Below are positions 53,156-61,923 of a DNA stretch of 64,000 nucleotides, one piece after another. The notes below the pieces were generated by a model. The model ran no database searches, was not told the origin of the DNA, and was given only the letters and a program-made list of their open reading frames with translations. Where the stretch lies: the NCBI RefSeq assembly GCF_011761565.1, contig NZ_JAASRM010000001.1, positions 3,472,139 through 3,536,138 on the forward strand, written 5' to 3'. Source of the DNA: Rhizomicrobium palustre. GTDB lineage: Bacteria > Pseudomonadota > Alphaproteobacteria > Micropepsales > Micropepsaceae. A program made the translations under genes and the position numbers. Position 1 is the stretch's first letter, and each line of letters starts with the position of its first letter.

Positions 53156-56029
53156 TCAGAATTTATAGCTGATACCTCCCATATAGGTCGTACCGCTCTG
53201 GGTCTGATTATAGAGGTAGCGGTTCTGGCCCCAGAATTGTGTGTCTTTCTGGTTGGTCAGGTTGACCGCATCCAGCGTGGCCTGCAGCTGGTCCGTGATG
53301 TTGTAGAAGAGGGCCGCATCGACATAATTGCCGCCCGTAAAGCCCCTCGTATCGGCGCTCATTGGGGTGGCGCCGTGGCCCGTGAACCAGCTGCTACGAT
53401 GGCTCAAAGACGCGCGTGCGCCCCAGTCGCTGGTTTCGTAATAAAGGGTGGCGTTGTAGGAGGTGTTCGAAATCCCGGTAATGGATTGCGGGAAGTCGAC
53501 ATAGGTGTAGTTCACCACCGCGCCAAGGTTGTTGAATGGTGCCGGCAGGAAGTCGAACTGGCTCTGTGCGGCCAATTCCACGCCGGTGATCTTCTTGGTG
53601 CCTGGATCATTGATCGGCATCGAGAAGGATTCGAGCAGTGTGTCAGCCGTCGCACCCGGGGTTGTCGCGGGCGAAATTTGAGCCTGGGCATAGGTCAGCG
53701 CATTGCCATTATCGATGCTCCAGGTCTTCGAGGTGATGAAGTTCTTCACGTATTTCTGAAAAACACCGACAGAGATCAGGCCGACTTTGCCGAAATAGTA
53801 TTCCACGCCGAGATCCAGCGTAGTGTCCAGGAAGGGCTTGAGGTTGGGATTGCCGCGCGAAGCCGTGAAGTCGCAATTGCTCTTGGAGTTTGGCGCGGTG
53901 GGATCGCAAGTCGAAGTGTTGTTCTGGAAGGCGCTGCCTTGCGCCGCGATCGAGCCAAGGCTCGGGCGGTTGAGGTTTTGCGTTGCCGTGAAGCGCACCA
54001 GCACCTCCGGCGTCAGCTCCAGCACCGTGTTCAGGGCCGGAAGCAGGCCGTCATAGCTCCCCTTCACATCCGCAGTGCCGAGATAGGCGTAGTTCTTGCC
54101 CTGGATCCAGCCTTGGCTGCGGGTGTCGGTGCTATAGCCGCGCACGCCGATATTGCCGCGGAACGGCTTGCCGAACATTTCGCTGTCCCAGTCAACCTGC
54201 GCGTAATAGGAGACCGTCTTTTCGTCGACCTTGAAGACGTTCTCGATGTCTTTCAGCGCGCCGCCTGTGCCATCCGCCTTAGGCGCAAGACGGTGATATT
54301 CCTTGTACTTCGCAAAGGCCTTGTCGTAATCGCCGATCAGCCACGAGCCGTAGCTGTTGTGGAAGACTGTGGTGATATCGGCGACAGAGGTGCCACGCGT
54401 GATGGCCGTGGTGCCATTGTCGCCGCCGTCATAGTAGTACGACGCGCCGTTCTGCGAGAAATTGTGATAGGCAACACCCGCGCGCAGCGTCACATGCTCG
54501 TCGAGTTTATAGCGCGCGTTCAGCACGCCTTCCTTCAGCTCGGAGGAGTTATTGAAGGCGCGATAGTAGAAGTTATCCATCGCGTAATTGGCCGGATTGG
54601 TCGGGTCCCAGTTGGTGTACTGGAACGAGGCTGAACGCCCGTCCGTGCCGTAATTAGCAATGAGACCGCCCTTGGCGCGCATATAGAGCTTGTCGTCGTA
54701 AGGCGTCTTATAAAGCGACTTCTCGGCGCCGATATGGCCGTCGATGGTGAGCGCATCGGAAACGTCCCAGGTGCCGGTCAGGACGCCTTGGTTGAACACG
54801 TTCAGGTTCTTTTCGCGGCGATGTTCGCTGCCGAAGGTCACGTTGGAGGAATCGGTCATGGTGACATAGCCGTTCGCATCCACCGTGTAGTTGTTGAAGA
54901 CCGTGGCATTCTGGAAGATGGCGGGCCAGGGCGAACCCTTGGGGCCATCCAAATTGGTCGAACCAAGGCCGTTGAGCGGGCGGGTGGCCAGATGCAGCTC
55001 ATCGCGATGAACGGTGAATTCGCCGTGCAGCGCATCGAGGGTCAAGAGGATGTTGTTTGTCGGCTTCCACTGCACCGCCGCGGTGAGGCCCAAACGGTCC
55101 TGCTTGCCGTTCCAGGACGAGATGCGATTGCCATCGGGGAAATAGAGATTGCCCGCGAGGAAGCGCTGCTGCTTGTCGGCGGAAAGATGCGAGATGTCGA
55201 CACCGGACGCGACGAGGTCGAGCGCCTTGCCGGTCTGCTTGCCGGTTTTCGCGTCTGTCGTGGTCGCCCCAAGCAGCGAATAGTTATAGGTGTTGTGGCC
55301 TTCTTCGGTCGTCCGGCGATGGCCATAGGCGACAGAGACGGCGATGCCGAACTTATCGTCCCAATTATAGCTCGCCAGCGCGGCGATGCGCGGCTGCAAG
55401 TCTCCCGTATATTGGTTGCTGCCCGCCTTGGCCGTCACCGCGCCCTTGAAGCCCGTATTGTAATCGAGCGGCTTGCCGGTGAAGAGACCGACCGTACCGG
55501 CCATGCCGCCTTCATTCTGCGAAGCCTGGAAGGTCTTTTCGACTTCGACCTTGGAGAACAGTTCCGAGGCAAAGATGTTAAAGTCGAAAGAGCGGTCGCG
55601 CGAACGCTGGCCGCGGCTGTCCTGCGCGGAGTCGACGTTCCCCAGCACTTCCATGCCATTCAGCTGCACGCGGGCGAAATCAGGCCCGAGACCGCGCAGC
55701 GAAATGCGGCGGCCTTCGCCGGCTTCGCGGGTAATCTGCACACCGGGCAGGCGCTGCAGGGATTCGGCCAGATTGAGTTCCGGGAACTTGGCCATATCTT
55801 CGGCGACAATCGCGTCTTTCAGGATGACGGATTCGCGCTTGATATTGCGCGCCGCGGTCAGCGATTCCTGATAGCTGCCGGTGACGACGACCGTCTCAAC
55901 GGTGTTGCTTGCGACTTGCTGAGCTGATGCAGCAGATGACGTGGCGCCCGCAACCAGCACTGCCGCGCTGGCCATCAATACGCTCTTCAGGCTTGGGCGC
56001 GCGGCCCAAGCGAAATGCTCTCGAGACAT
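53156..56029 (-). CDS. Large TonB-dependent receptor (TIGR01782-type)
   Basis: A 957-residue outer-membrane protein with a signal peptide (about 1-37) and TonB box ETVVVTG (45-51). The plug domain has 'DMAKFPELNLAESLQRLPGVQITREAGEGRRISLRGLGPDFARVQLNGMEVL', followed by a long barrel ending 'GGISYKF'. This is the receptor class expanded in Caulobacter and sphingomonads for plant or other polymer-derived sugars and related compounds. It precedes two sulfotransferase genes on the same strand, hinting at a sulfated or glycan-type substrate, but this is positional. The last residue is Phe, as needed for BAM recognition. Confidence 0.92.
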   Translation of the reverse strand: MSREHFAWAARPSLKSVLMASAAVLVAGATSSAASAQQVASNTVETVVVTGSYQESLTAARNIKRESVILKDAIVAEDMAKFPELNLAESLQRLPGVQITREAGEGRRISLRGLGPDFARVQLNGMEVLGNVDSAQDSRGQRSRDRSFDFNIFASELFSKVEVEKTFQASQNEGGMAGTVGLFTGKPLDYNTGFKGAVTAKAGSNQYTGDLQPRIAALASYNWDDKFGIAVSVAYGHRRTTEEGHNTYNYSLLGATTTDAKTGKQTGKALDLVASGVDISHLSADKQQRFLAGNLYFPDGNRISSWNGKQDRLGLTAAVQWKPTNNILLTLDALHGEFTVHRDELHLATRPLNGLGSTNLDGPKGSPWPAIFQNATVFNNYTVDANGYVTMTDSSNVTFGSEHRREKNLNVFNQGVLTGTWDVSDALTIDGHIGAEKSLYKTPYDDKLYMRAKGGLIANYGTDGRSASFQYTNWDPTNPANYAMDNFYYRAFNNSSELKEGVLNARYKLDEHVTLRAGVAYHNFSQNGASYYYDGGDNGTTAITRGTSVADITTVFHNSYGSWLIGDYDKAFAKYKEYHRLAPKADGTGGALKDIENVFKVDEKTVSYYAQVDWDSEMFGKPFRGNIGVRGYSTDTRSQGWIQGKNYAYLGTADVKGSYDGLLPALNTVLELTPEVLVRFTATQNLNRPSLGSIAAQGSAFQNNTSTCDPTAPNSKSNCDFTASRGNPNLKPFLDTTLDLGVEYYFGKVGLISVGVFQKYVKNFITSKTWSIDNGNALTYAQAQISPATTPGATADTLLESFSMPINDPGTKKITGVELAAQSQFDFLPAPFNNLGAVVNYTYVDFPQSITGISNTSYNATLYYETSDWGARASLSHRSSWFTGHGATPMSADTRGFTGGNYVDAALFYNITDQLQATLDAVNLTNQKDTQFWGQNRYLYNQTQSGTTYMGGISYKF

Positions 56030-56228
56030 AATTACCCCTCCACAACCGATGTGACCCAGCCGTTCGATGGAACGGCCACCTCAGGTCACGCCGAATGTGC
56101 CAAGCAATTACGGAGCATTTTGTTCTGTCTTATTGCAGGTGTGTGACATTATGTGGAAATGAGCGATTGGTGTGTGGTTTTCGTGTTGGTTTGCGTGATG
56201 CTTGCGTTGAGCTTGGGCGATGTTCTGC

Positions 56229-57380
56229 CTAGGATTGCAGCACCGCGCGGCCATTGCACCAGAGCCTACGCACCACGGGCGTATCGCCCACCTTGCGGAA
56301 GCACAACAAATCGGCACGCAGGCCTGGTTTCAGATGGCCGCGATCCGAAAGACCAGCAATATCGGCGATTTTCCAAGTCGCCATGGCGAGCGTCTGATGC
56401 AGCGGCAAATCGCAATCCCGTTCCAGTTTGAGGATTGCCTGCAAAAGGCTCGCGGGCACGTAATCGGAAGAAAGCCCGTCGAGCACGCCCAGCCGCGCCA
56501 GTTCACTTGCCGAAACGCCGCCGGAATGAGAGCCGCCGCGCACCACATTAGGTGCACCTGCCACCGTCGCCATGCCGCGCTCATGGGCGGCGCGCGCAGC
56601 CTCCACCGTGGTCGGGAATTCGGAAATCACCGCGCCCATTTTCTGCGCCTGCTCGACATCTTCTATTGTCGTGTCGTCATGGGTAGCCAGCGGGACGTTC
56701 TTGCTCGCTAGCATTTCGGCCAGCTTCGGCCAGTTGCGCGCCACATGGATGGGACCAGTCTGCATCTCCTCGCGCACGCTGGCTTCGAATTCCTCATCGC
56801 TCTCGACTTTGGAGATTTTGTTGTAGCGCTTGAGGTCATCAAGATTGCGCCATTGGCGCTGGCCGGGCGTGTGATCCATCAGCGAGACGAGGCGCACCAG
56901 CTTGTGATCGATATAGGGCGCGACATCCTCGATCAGATTTTCGCCGCTCAGCTCGCAGCGGATATGGATCAGGTGATCGGTGCGGAACAGATTTTTGGCG
57001 CTGCCGGTCGTGATCGCGTCCATGGTGTGGGCGAAGATCGAGCGGCGATACTCTTTCTTGCCATAGGGCGTGCCAGCCGAGACGCTGTCATAGACCGTGG
57101 TAATGCCAGCACCAGCTAGATCATTGTCATGGGCCAGCGCCGCAGCAAGCCCATCCGGCCAGAATACACCGGGACGCGGCATGAAGTGCTTTTCGAGGTT
57201 GTCCGTATGTACCTCGATCAGGCCGGGGCAAAGATAATCACCCTCGGCATCGATCGCGCTTGGCAAGGCCGTGCTGGTTTGGTCGATCGCTTTAATGCCA
57301 TTCGCATCGAATACCAGGGTTCCGCGTACCGACTCGTTCTCCAAGACCAAGGTTGCATTGGTGATAACAGTCTCACGCAT
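56229..57380 (-). CDS. phnM: Alpha-D-ribose 1-methylphosphonate 5-triphosphate diphosphatase PhnM
   Basis: A 383-residue amidohydrolase-fold enzyme that removes pyrophosphate from the C-P lyase intermediate. 'YLCPGLIEVHTDNLEKHFMPRPGVFWP' holds the HxD metal site (H58, D60); 'THDDT' and 'PNVVRGGSHSGGVSA' follow, typical of PhnM. It is the last gene of the phn operon and overlaps phnL by eight bases. No phnN or phnP follows within the window. Confidence 0.95.
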   Translation of the reverse strand: MRETVITNATLVLENESVRGTLVFDANGIKAIDQTSTALPSAIDAEGDYLCPGLIEVHTDNLEKHFMPRPGVFWPDGLAAALAHDNDLAGAGITTVYDSVSAGTPYGKKEYRRSIFAHTMDAITTGSAKNLFRTDHLIHIRCELSGENLIEDVAPYIDHKLVRLVSLMDHTPGQRQWRNLDDLKRYNKISKVESDEEFEASVREEMQTGPIHVARNWPKLAEMLASKNVPLATHDDTTIEDVEQAQKMGAVISEFPTTVEAARAAHERGMATVAGAPNVVRGGSHSGGVSASELARLGVLDGLSSDYVPASLLQAILKLERDCDLPLHQTLAMATWKIADIAGLSDRGHLKPGLRADLLCFRKVGDTPVVRRLWCNGRAVLQS

Positions 57381-58062
57381 GATTGCTCAGCCTTATAGTA
57401 CGAGTGGCAACGCGGTCGCTGACCGCCTCGTCGTGGAAAATACCGGCCATGGCTGCACCGCGTTCGCGGGCATTCGCGATGAGCTCGATCACGATGTCAC
57501 GGTTCTCTGCATCGAGCGAGGCGGTCGGCTCATCCAGCAGCATCACCGGGGTCGGGTCGACAAAGGATCGCGCGATATTCACGCGCTGCTGTTCGCCGCC
57601 AGAAAAGGTCGCAGGCGCAAGTCCCCATATCCGCTCTGGAAGATGTAGCCGTTTCAACATCTCCGCTGCCCGGTCGCTCGCTTCGTCCTTGGGGACGCCG
57701 CGCGACAGCATTGGGTCCATGACAATGGCAAGCGTCGAGATGCGCGGGATGACGCGCAGGAACTGCGAGACAAAGGATAACGTCTTGCGGCGGATATCCA
57801 AGACAAGGCTGGCGCGCGCGCCGACGATATCGACCATCTCGCTTTGATGCCGAATCCGCACCGTTCCTGATACCGGGCGGTAGTTTCCATAAAGGATGCG
57901 CAGAAGTGTGGATTTTCCAGTTCCCGAGGGGCCTTTCAGCACCACCATTTTTCCGGCCGTGATGTCGAGGTCGATGTCTTGCAGCACATCCAGCACAACC
58001 CCTTGCTGGTTATGCAGTGTAAAGGTCTTTTTGAGGTTTCGCGCTTCAAGAAGGATGGTCAT
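57373..58062 (-). CDS. phnL: C-P lyase complex ABC-type protein PhnL
   Basis: A 229-residue ATP-binding cassette protein: Walker A 'LKGPSGTGKSTLLR', signature 'FSGGEQQRVNIAR', Walker B 'VMLLDEPTASLD'. PhnL, with PhnK, associates with the PhnGHIJ core and is needed for phosphonate use rather than for membrane transport. It starts seven bases after phnK. Confidence 0.95.
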   Translation of the reverse strand: MTILLEARNLKKTFTLHNQQGVVLDVLQDIDLDITAGKMVVLKGPSGTGKSTLLRILYGNYRPVSGTVRIRHQSEMVDIVGARASLVLDIRRKTLSFVSQFLRVIPRISTLAIVMDPMLSRGVPKDEASDRAAEMLKRLHLPERIWGLAPATFSGGEQQRVNIARSFVDPTPVMLLDEPTASLDAENRDIVIELIANARERGAAMAGIFHDEAVSDRVATRTIRLSNHA

Positions 58063-58069
58063 GGGCTCC

Positions 58070-58843
58070 TCACGCGCTCAGAACGGCAGAGGTAAGAAGC
58101 TGCGTATAGGCGTGATGGGGATCATCGAGAACCTGATCGGTCAGGCCTTCCTCGATGATCCTGCTATCTTTCATCACGATCAGGCGATCCGTCAGAAGCC
58201 GCGCCACGGCGAGATCATGGGTCACCACGATAGCGGCAATGCCAAGATCACGCACCAGCACGCGCAAGAGATCGAGCAGTTTCGCCTGCACCGAAACATC
58301 AAGCCCGCCGGTCGGTTCGTCCATCAGCACCAGCCGCGGTTCGGCCACCAGAACGCGCGCGATTTGCAAACGCTGCTGCATGCCGCCGGAAAAGCTTTTG
58401 GGATTATCGTCGATGCGCGCGGGATCGATTTCGACGCGCGCCAGCCAATCCTGAACGCTTGCACGGATGCGTCCGTAATGGCGCTCGCCTTTGGCCATCA
58501 AGGATTCGCCGATATTGGCACCGGCAGAAACTTCCAAACGTAGTCCATCGCGTGGGTTTTGATGCACCATGCCCCATTCGGTGCGCATCAGGGCACGGCG
58601 CTTGGATTCGTCCTGAGCATAAATATCGATGGGATCTTCGCCGTGACGAAAAAGGATTCGCCCGGTATCAGGCCGGTCCAGCCCTGCGAGGCTGCGCAGC
58701 AAAGTGGTTTTGCCCGAGCCGGATTCGCCCACAATGCCCAAGACTTCGCCCGGCCATAACGAGAGCGATATATCGCGGCAGCCGCCGTACCCGCCAAAGG
58801 TTCTGGTCACCTTGGTTGCGGTTAGAAGCGCGTCGTCCATCAT
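58070..58843 (-). CDS. phnK: C-P lyase complex ABC-type protein PhnK
   Basis: About 257 residues from the ATG complementary to 58841-58843, which overlaps the phnJ stop (ATGA); the longer frame is a phnJ shadow. Walker A is 'GESGSGKTTLLR', the signature 'FSGGMQQRLQIARVL', Walker B 'LVLMDEPTGGLD'. PhnK binds the PhnJ subunits of the C-P lyase core and probably drives its conformational cycle with ATP. Confidence 0.95.
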   Translation of the reverse strand: MMDDALLTATKVTRTFGGYGGCRDISLSLWPGEVLGIVGESGSGKTTLLRSLAGLDRPDTGRILFRHGEDPIDIYAQDESKRRALMRTEWGMVHQNPRDGLRLEVSAGANIGESLMAKGERHYGRIRASVQDWLARVEIDPARIDDNPKSFSGGMQQRLQIARVLVAEPRLVLMDEPTGGLDVSVQAKLLDLLRVLVRDLGIAAIVVTHDLAVARLLTDRLIVMKDSRIIEEGLTDQVLDDPHHAYTQLLTSAVLSA

Positions 58844-59742
58844 GTCTGCGCTCCGGCAAGGTGAATGGCCTTGGCTTTTTCCAATTGCGGCCCGGTATGG
58901 CCTTGCGCGCGGCGGCTCTCGCAATAATGGCTATCGGAACAGACAAACATTCGCTCGCCCGCGTCGTTGATGATCACCTCATCAAGATAAGAAGTATCCG
59001 AGCCGCACAGGGCGCAAGGCTGGTCCCAGCGCTGCACCTCGAAGGGATGGTCCTCGAAATCGAGGCTTTTCACTTTTGTGTATGGCGGGATGGCATAGAT
59101 TCGCTTCTCCCTTCCCGCGCCAAACAACTGCAGGGCAGGCGACATATCCATTTTCGGATTATCGAATTTCGGAATTGGCGTAGGACAGGTGAGGAAGCGG
59201 TCGTTGACTATCACCGGGTGGGAATAGGTCGAGGTGACATGGCCCGAATGCGCGATGTCCTCGTAAAGCCGCACATAGATCGGACCATATTCCGCCCAGG
59301 CATGCATTTTGCGCGTTTCCTGTTCGGAGGGCACAAGCTTGCGCAAAGGCTCCGGCAGCGGCACTTGGTAGACCAAGATCTGGCCCTCTTGCAGTGGCTC
59401 TTCCGGAATGCGGTGGCGTGTCTGGATGATGCTGGCCGCGCGCGTGTCTTCGGTTTCCGCCACACCGGTTACGCGCGCGAAGAAACGGCGGATGGAAATC
59501 GCATTGGTGGTATCGTCGGCACCCTGATCGATAACTTTTAAAGTGTCTTCGGGGCCGATGATCGCGGCGGTGATCTGAATGCCGCCTGTGCCCCAGCCGC
59601 GCGCCAAGGGCATTTCCCTGCTCGCAAACGGCACTTGATAGCCGGGAACGGCAATCGCCTTTAAGAGCGCGCGCCGGATCATGCGCTTGGTGGCTTCATC
59701 AAGATAGGCGTAGTTGTAATCGGGATCGTGGCGGCTTTTCAT
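58840..59742 (-). CDS. phnJ: Carbon-phosphorus lyase catalytic subunit PhnJ
   Basis: A 300-residue radical SAM enzyme that cleaves the C-P bond of ribose 1-alkylphosphonate 5-phosphate. The four key cysteines are C243, C246, C268 and C274, with spacing identical to the E. coli enzyme: the first three bind [4Fe-4S] and the fourth carries the thiyl radical. 'YAYLDEATKRMIRRALLKAIAVPGYQVPFASREMP' is the conserved N terminus. All catalytic residues are present, so the pathway should be functional. It overlaps phnI by four bases. Confidence 0.97.
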   Translation of the reverse strand: MKSRHDPDYNYAYLDEATKRMIRRALLKAIAVPGYQVPFASREMPLARGWGTGGIQITAAIIGPEDTLKVIDQGADDTTNAISIRRFFARVTGVAETEDTRAASIIQTRHRIPEEPLQEGQILVYQVPLPEPLRKLVPSEQETRKMHAWAEYGPIYVRLYEDIAHSGHVTSTYSHPVIVNDRFLTCPTPIPKFDNPKMDMSPALQLFGAGREKRIYAIPPYTKVKSLDFEDHPFEVQRWDQPCALCGSDTSYLDEVIINDAGERMFVCSDSHYCESRRAQGHTGPQLEKAKAIHLAGAQT

Positions 59743-60818
59743 TCCGGCTCTCCGCCCTGTTCAGCCCGCATCCGCCGCACCAACTCCAATTCGCCCTGGA
59801 AATCGACGTAATGCGGCAGTTTCAGATGTTCCAGAAAACCCGCTGCTTCCACCGCATCGCTGTGATAGAGGACAAACTCCTGCTGCTGCGCGGGGTATGC
59901 GGGCGTTTCGCCGAACTTGTCGGTCTTCAGCGCCCGGTCGACCACGGCCATGCTCATGGCCTTGCGTTCATTATGTCCGAAGACCAAGCCATAGCCGCGG
60001 GTGAATTGCGGTGGCGCGTTTTTGGAGCCGGTGAATTGGTTGATCATCTGGCATTCGGTCAGGGTGATGTCGCCAAGCTCGATTTCAAAGCCGAGCTCTT
60101 CCGGCGCAAAACAGACCGCCGCATCTCCAACCCGGATTTCCCCGGCAAAAGGATGGTTGTGGCCATAACCGCGCTGAACCGAATAGGCGAGGCCGAGGAG
60201 AAAGCCTTCGTCCCCGCGTGTCAGGCTTTGCAGCCGCGCAGCACGTTCCGCCGGAAAGCTGATGGGATCGCGGGTGATATCTTCCGGCGCCGGATCGCCA
60301 TCCTCTGGTGTTTCGGATTCGATCAGATCTTCCGCACCCAGAATATCAAGCACGCGCGGCATGGTTTCGCTTAAGGGGGCCGGCGCCACGGTTGCTTCCG
60401 CCCGGTCTCCGCTGGCTGTCAGGGAAAAATCGAACAGGCGGTGGGTGTAGTCATAGGTCGAGCCCAAAACTTGTCCGCCCGGTAAATCCTTGAAGGTCGC
60501 CGAAACGCGGCGGCGGATATGCATCTTGGCGGTGTCGAGCGGCAGCGATGAGCCGAAGCGGGAAAGCGTGGTGCGGTAGGCGCGCAAGAGAAACGCCGCT
60601 TCGATCACATCGCCTTGCGCTTGCTTCAAGGCGAGGGCGGCGAGGTCGGGATCATAGAGCGCGCCTTCATTCATCACCCGCGCAATCAGCAGGCTCATCT
60701 GTTCGCGCAGTTGCACGCAGTCGAGTTCGGGCACATCCACATTGCCGCGCCGTGTCTCGCTCAGGAGCTTGTGGGTTGCGTCGATCGCCGCTTCGCCGCC
60801 TTTGACCGCCAAATACAT
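59739..60818 (-). CDS. phnI: C-P lyase subunit PhnI
   Basis: A 359-residue protein from the ATG complementary to 60816-60818; the upstream open frame shadows phnH. It begins 'MYLAVKGGEAAIDATHKLL' in the usual way and has 'QGDVIEAAFLLRAYRTTL', 'TECQMINQFTGSKNAPPQF..GYGLVFG.NERKAMSMA'. PhnI is the nucleosidase that, with PhnGHL, makes ribose 1-phosphonate 5-triphosphate from ATP and phosphonate. Overlaps phnH by one base. Confidence 0.95.
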   Translation of the reverse strand: MYLAVKGGEAAIDATHKLLSETRRGNVDVPELDCVQLREQMSLLIARVMNEGALYDPDLAALALKQAQGDVIEAAFLLRAYRTTLSRFGSSLPLDTAKMHIRRRVSATFKDLPGGQVLGSTYDYTHRLFDFSLTASGDRAEATVAPAPLSETMPRVLDILGAEDLIESETPEDGDPAPEDITRDPISFPAERAARLQSLTRGDEGFLLGLAYSVQRGYGHNHPFAGEIRVGDAAVCFAPEELGFEIELGDITLTECQMINQFTGSKNAPPQFTRGYGLVFGHNERKAMSMAVVDRALKTDKFGETPAYPAQQQEFVLYHSDAVEAAGFLEHLKLPHYVDFQGELELVRRMRAEQGGEPE

Positions 60819-61399
60819 CAGGCGATCTCCCGGATAGTGCTCGAGCGCGGCAGACCGATCATCGCATTTCCCGCCGTCAGAAACACGTCTACCCCCAGCG
60901 GGAAGCGCGCGGCATTGGCTGCCATCTCCGCCCAGAAGCCGGGACGCGGCCCCGTGGGCGTAATGTCGACGGTATCGCGGATGCCCGGACCCGATAAACG
61001 TACCCTCGTGCCATATATAAAGTCGCGGCATTCTACGATCAGGGTGGCGGAGCGGTCGGGATAGCAATCCTCGCCCGCCGCGAAATCCCTCAGCAGTGGT
61101 GCAGCCGCGCCCAAGGCAAGCACGGCGAATTGCGCGTCTTTAGCTTTGGTTGTTGTGCGCGCGCCGGTGTGGAAGGCGAGCCAGGAGGCAGCCGGATGCT
61201 CATTGCCATGCGCCAGCCACACAGGCGTCGTGTAATCGGTCAAGCAAAGAAGAATGGCGGCAGCGGCGGGCGATAAGCCTTCCGCGCTGCCCGGGGGCGC
61301 TACAGACTGTGGCAAGCCCGGACGCGCCAAAGCGTCCTGCACGCCGCGAAACACAGCCTGGGCGTCGAAAACGGGATCAGCAAAACCGCTGCGCATCAT
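60818..61399 (-). CDS. phnH: C-P lyase subunit PhnH
   Basis: A 193-residue protein: 'DPVFDAQAVFRGVQDALARPG', 'ILLCLTDYTTPVWL' and a C-terminal 'GIDVFL'-like 'LGVDVFLTAGNAMIGLPRSS' segment, as in PhnH. It is a structural subunit of the C-P lyase core related to PLP-transferase folds without PLP. Its ATG overlaps the phnG stop. Confidence 0.94.
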   Translation of the reverse strand: MMRSGFADPVFDAQAVFRGVQDALARPGLPQSVAPPGSAEGLSPAAAAILLCLTDYTTPVWLAHGNEHPAASWLAFHTGARTTTKAKDAQFAVLALGAAAPLLRDFAAGEDCYPDRSATLIVECRDFIYGTRVRLSGPGIRDTVDITPTGPRPGFWAEMAANAARFPLGVDVFLTAGNAMIGLPRSSTIREIA

Positions 61400-61845
61400 T
61401 CATCGCCTCGGATCAGGGTGAAGAAATCGACCTTGGTGGCCGCGGCCTTGCGCGAGGCCAATTCTCTGGCTTCTTTTTCTTCTTGCGCCAAAGGCGTGAT
61501 GATCTTGGTGAGCAGCGCCTCTTGCCGCTCCGGGTTTTGCAGCAAAGCATCCAGCGTGGCCGCGAGTTCGGCCTTGGCGCGGTCGCGCCCGAGCGCATAG
61601 GAAAATCCCAGCCGCCCATCGACGCGCACCACGCAGCGCGTCGCCGTCACCTCACCAATATTGAAGCGGGCGCCAGTACCACCCGCGCGGCCTTCGGCCA
61701 TCACCGTGCCGGTCTCTGCCGGGCGCACGATCTCGGGGGCGGGATAGTCGCTAAAATCTGCCATCAAAGTCGCCAAATGGGTTCGGCTGGCGCGGGCCAA
61801 AACTGCCATCCAGTGCTGGCGTTTGGCCGTATCTGACGACTCCAT
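61396..61845 (-). CDS. phnG: C-P lyase subunit PhnG
   Basis: A 149-residue protein, first gene of phnGHIJKLM. 'RQHWMAVLARA', 'VRPAETGTVMAEGRAGGTGARFNIGEVTATRCVVRV' and 'GYALGRDRAKAELAA'-type residues are the PhnG signature. It is a core subunit of C-P lyase. The start is 78 bases from the divergent phnF start; the shared region holds two GTCTA(T/G)AC boxes. Confidence 0.95.
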   Translation of the reverse strand: MESSDTAKRQHWMAVLARASRTHLATLMADFSDYPAPEIVRPAETGTVMAEGRAGGTGARFNIGEVTATRCVVRVDGRLGFSYALGRDRAKAELAATLDALLQNPERQEALLTKIITPLAQEEKEARELASRKAAATKVDFFTLIRGDE

Positions 61846-61867
61846 CTGGCGGAACCTCTTGGAATTG

Positions 61868-61905
61868 GTCTATACATATAACGGCAGGAATTAAAAGGTC
61901 TAGAC
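61868..61905. promoter_or_regulatory. Two PhnF-type operator boxes in the phnG-phnF divergent region
   Basis: GGTCTATACAT (61867-61877) and GGTCTAGACAT (61897-61907) share GTCTA(T/G)AC cores at 61868-61875 and 61898-61905; the second core is a perfect palindrome. HutC-subfamily GntR regulators bind such GTCTAGAC-like sites. The boxes are spaced 30 bases (three helical turns), between the phnG and phnF starts, so repression of both directions by PhnF is likely. Confidence 0.65.
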
Positions 61906-61923
61906 ATTTTGGGCGAAGGTTTC

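Noticed and set aside
53153-55927. Two long rightward open frames opposite the large TonB receptor
   Set aside because: Both are complement shadows of the receptor, with no start signals or domains.
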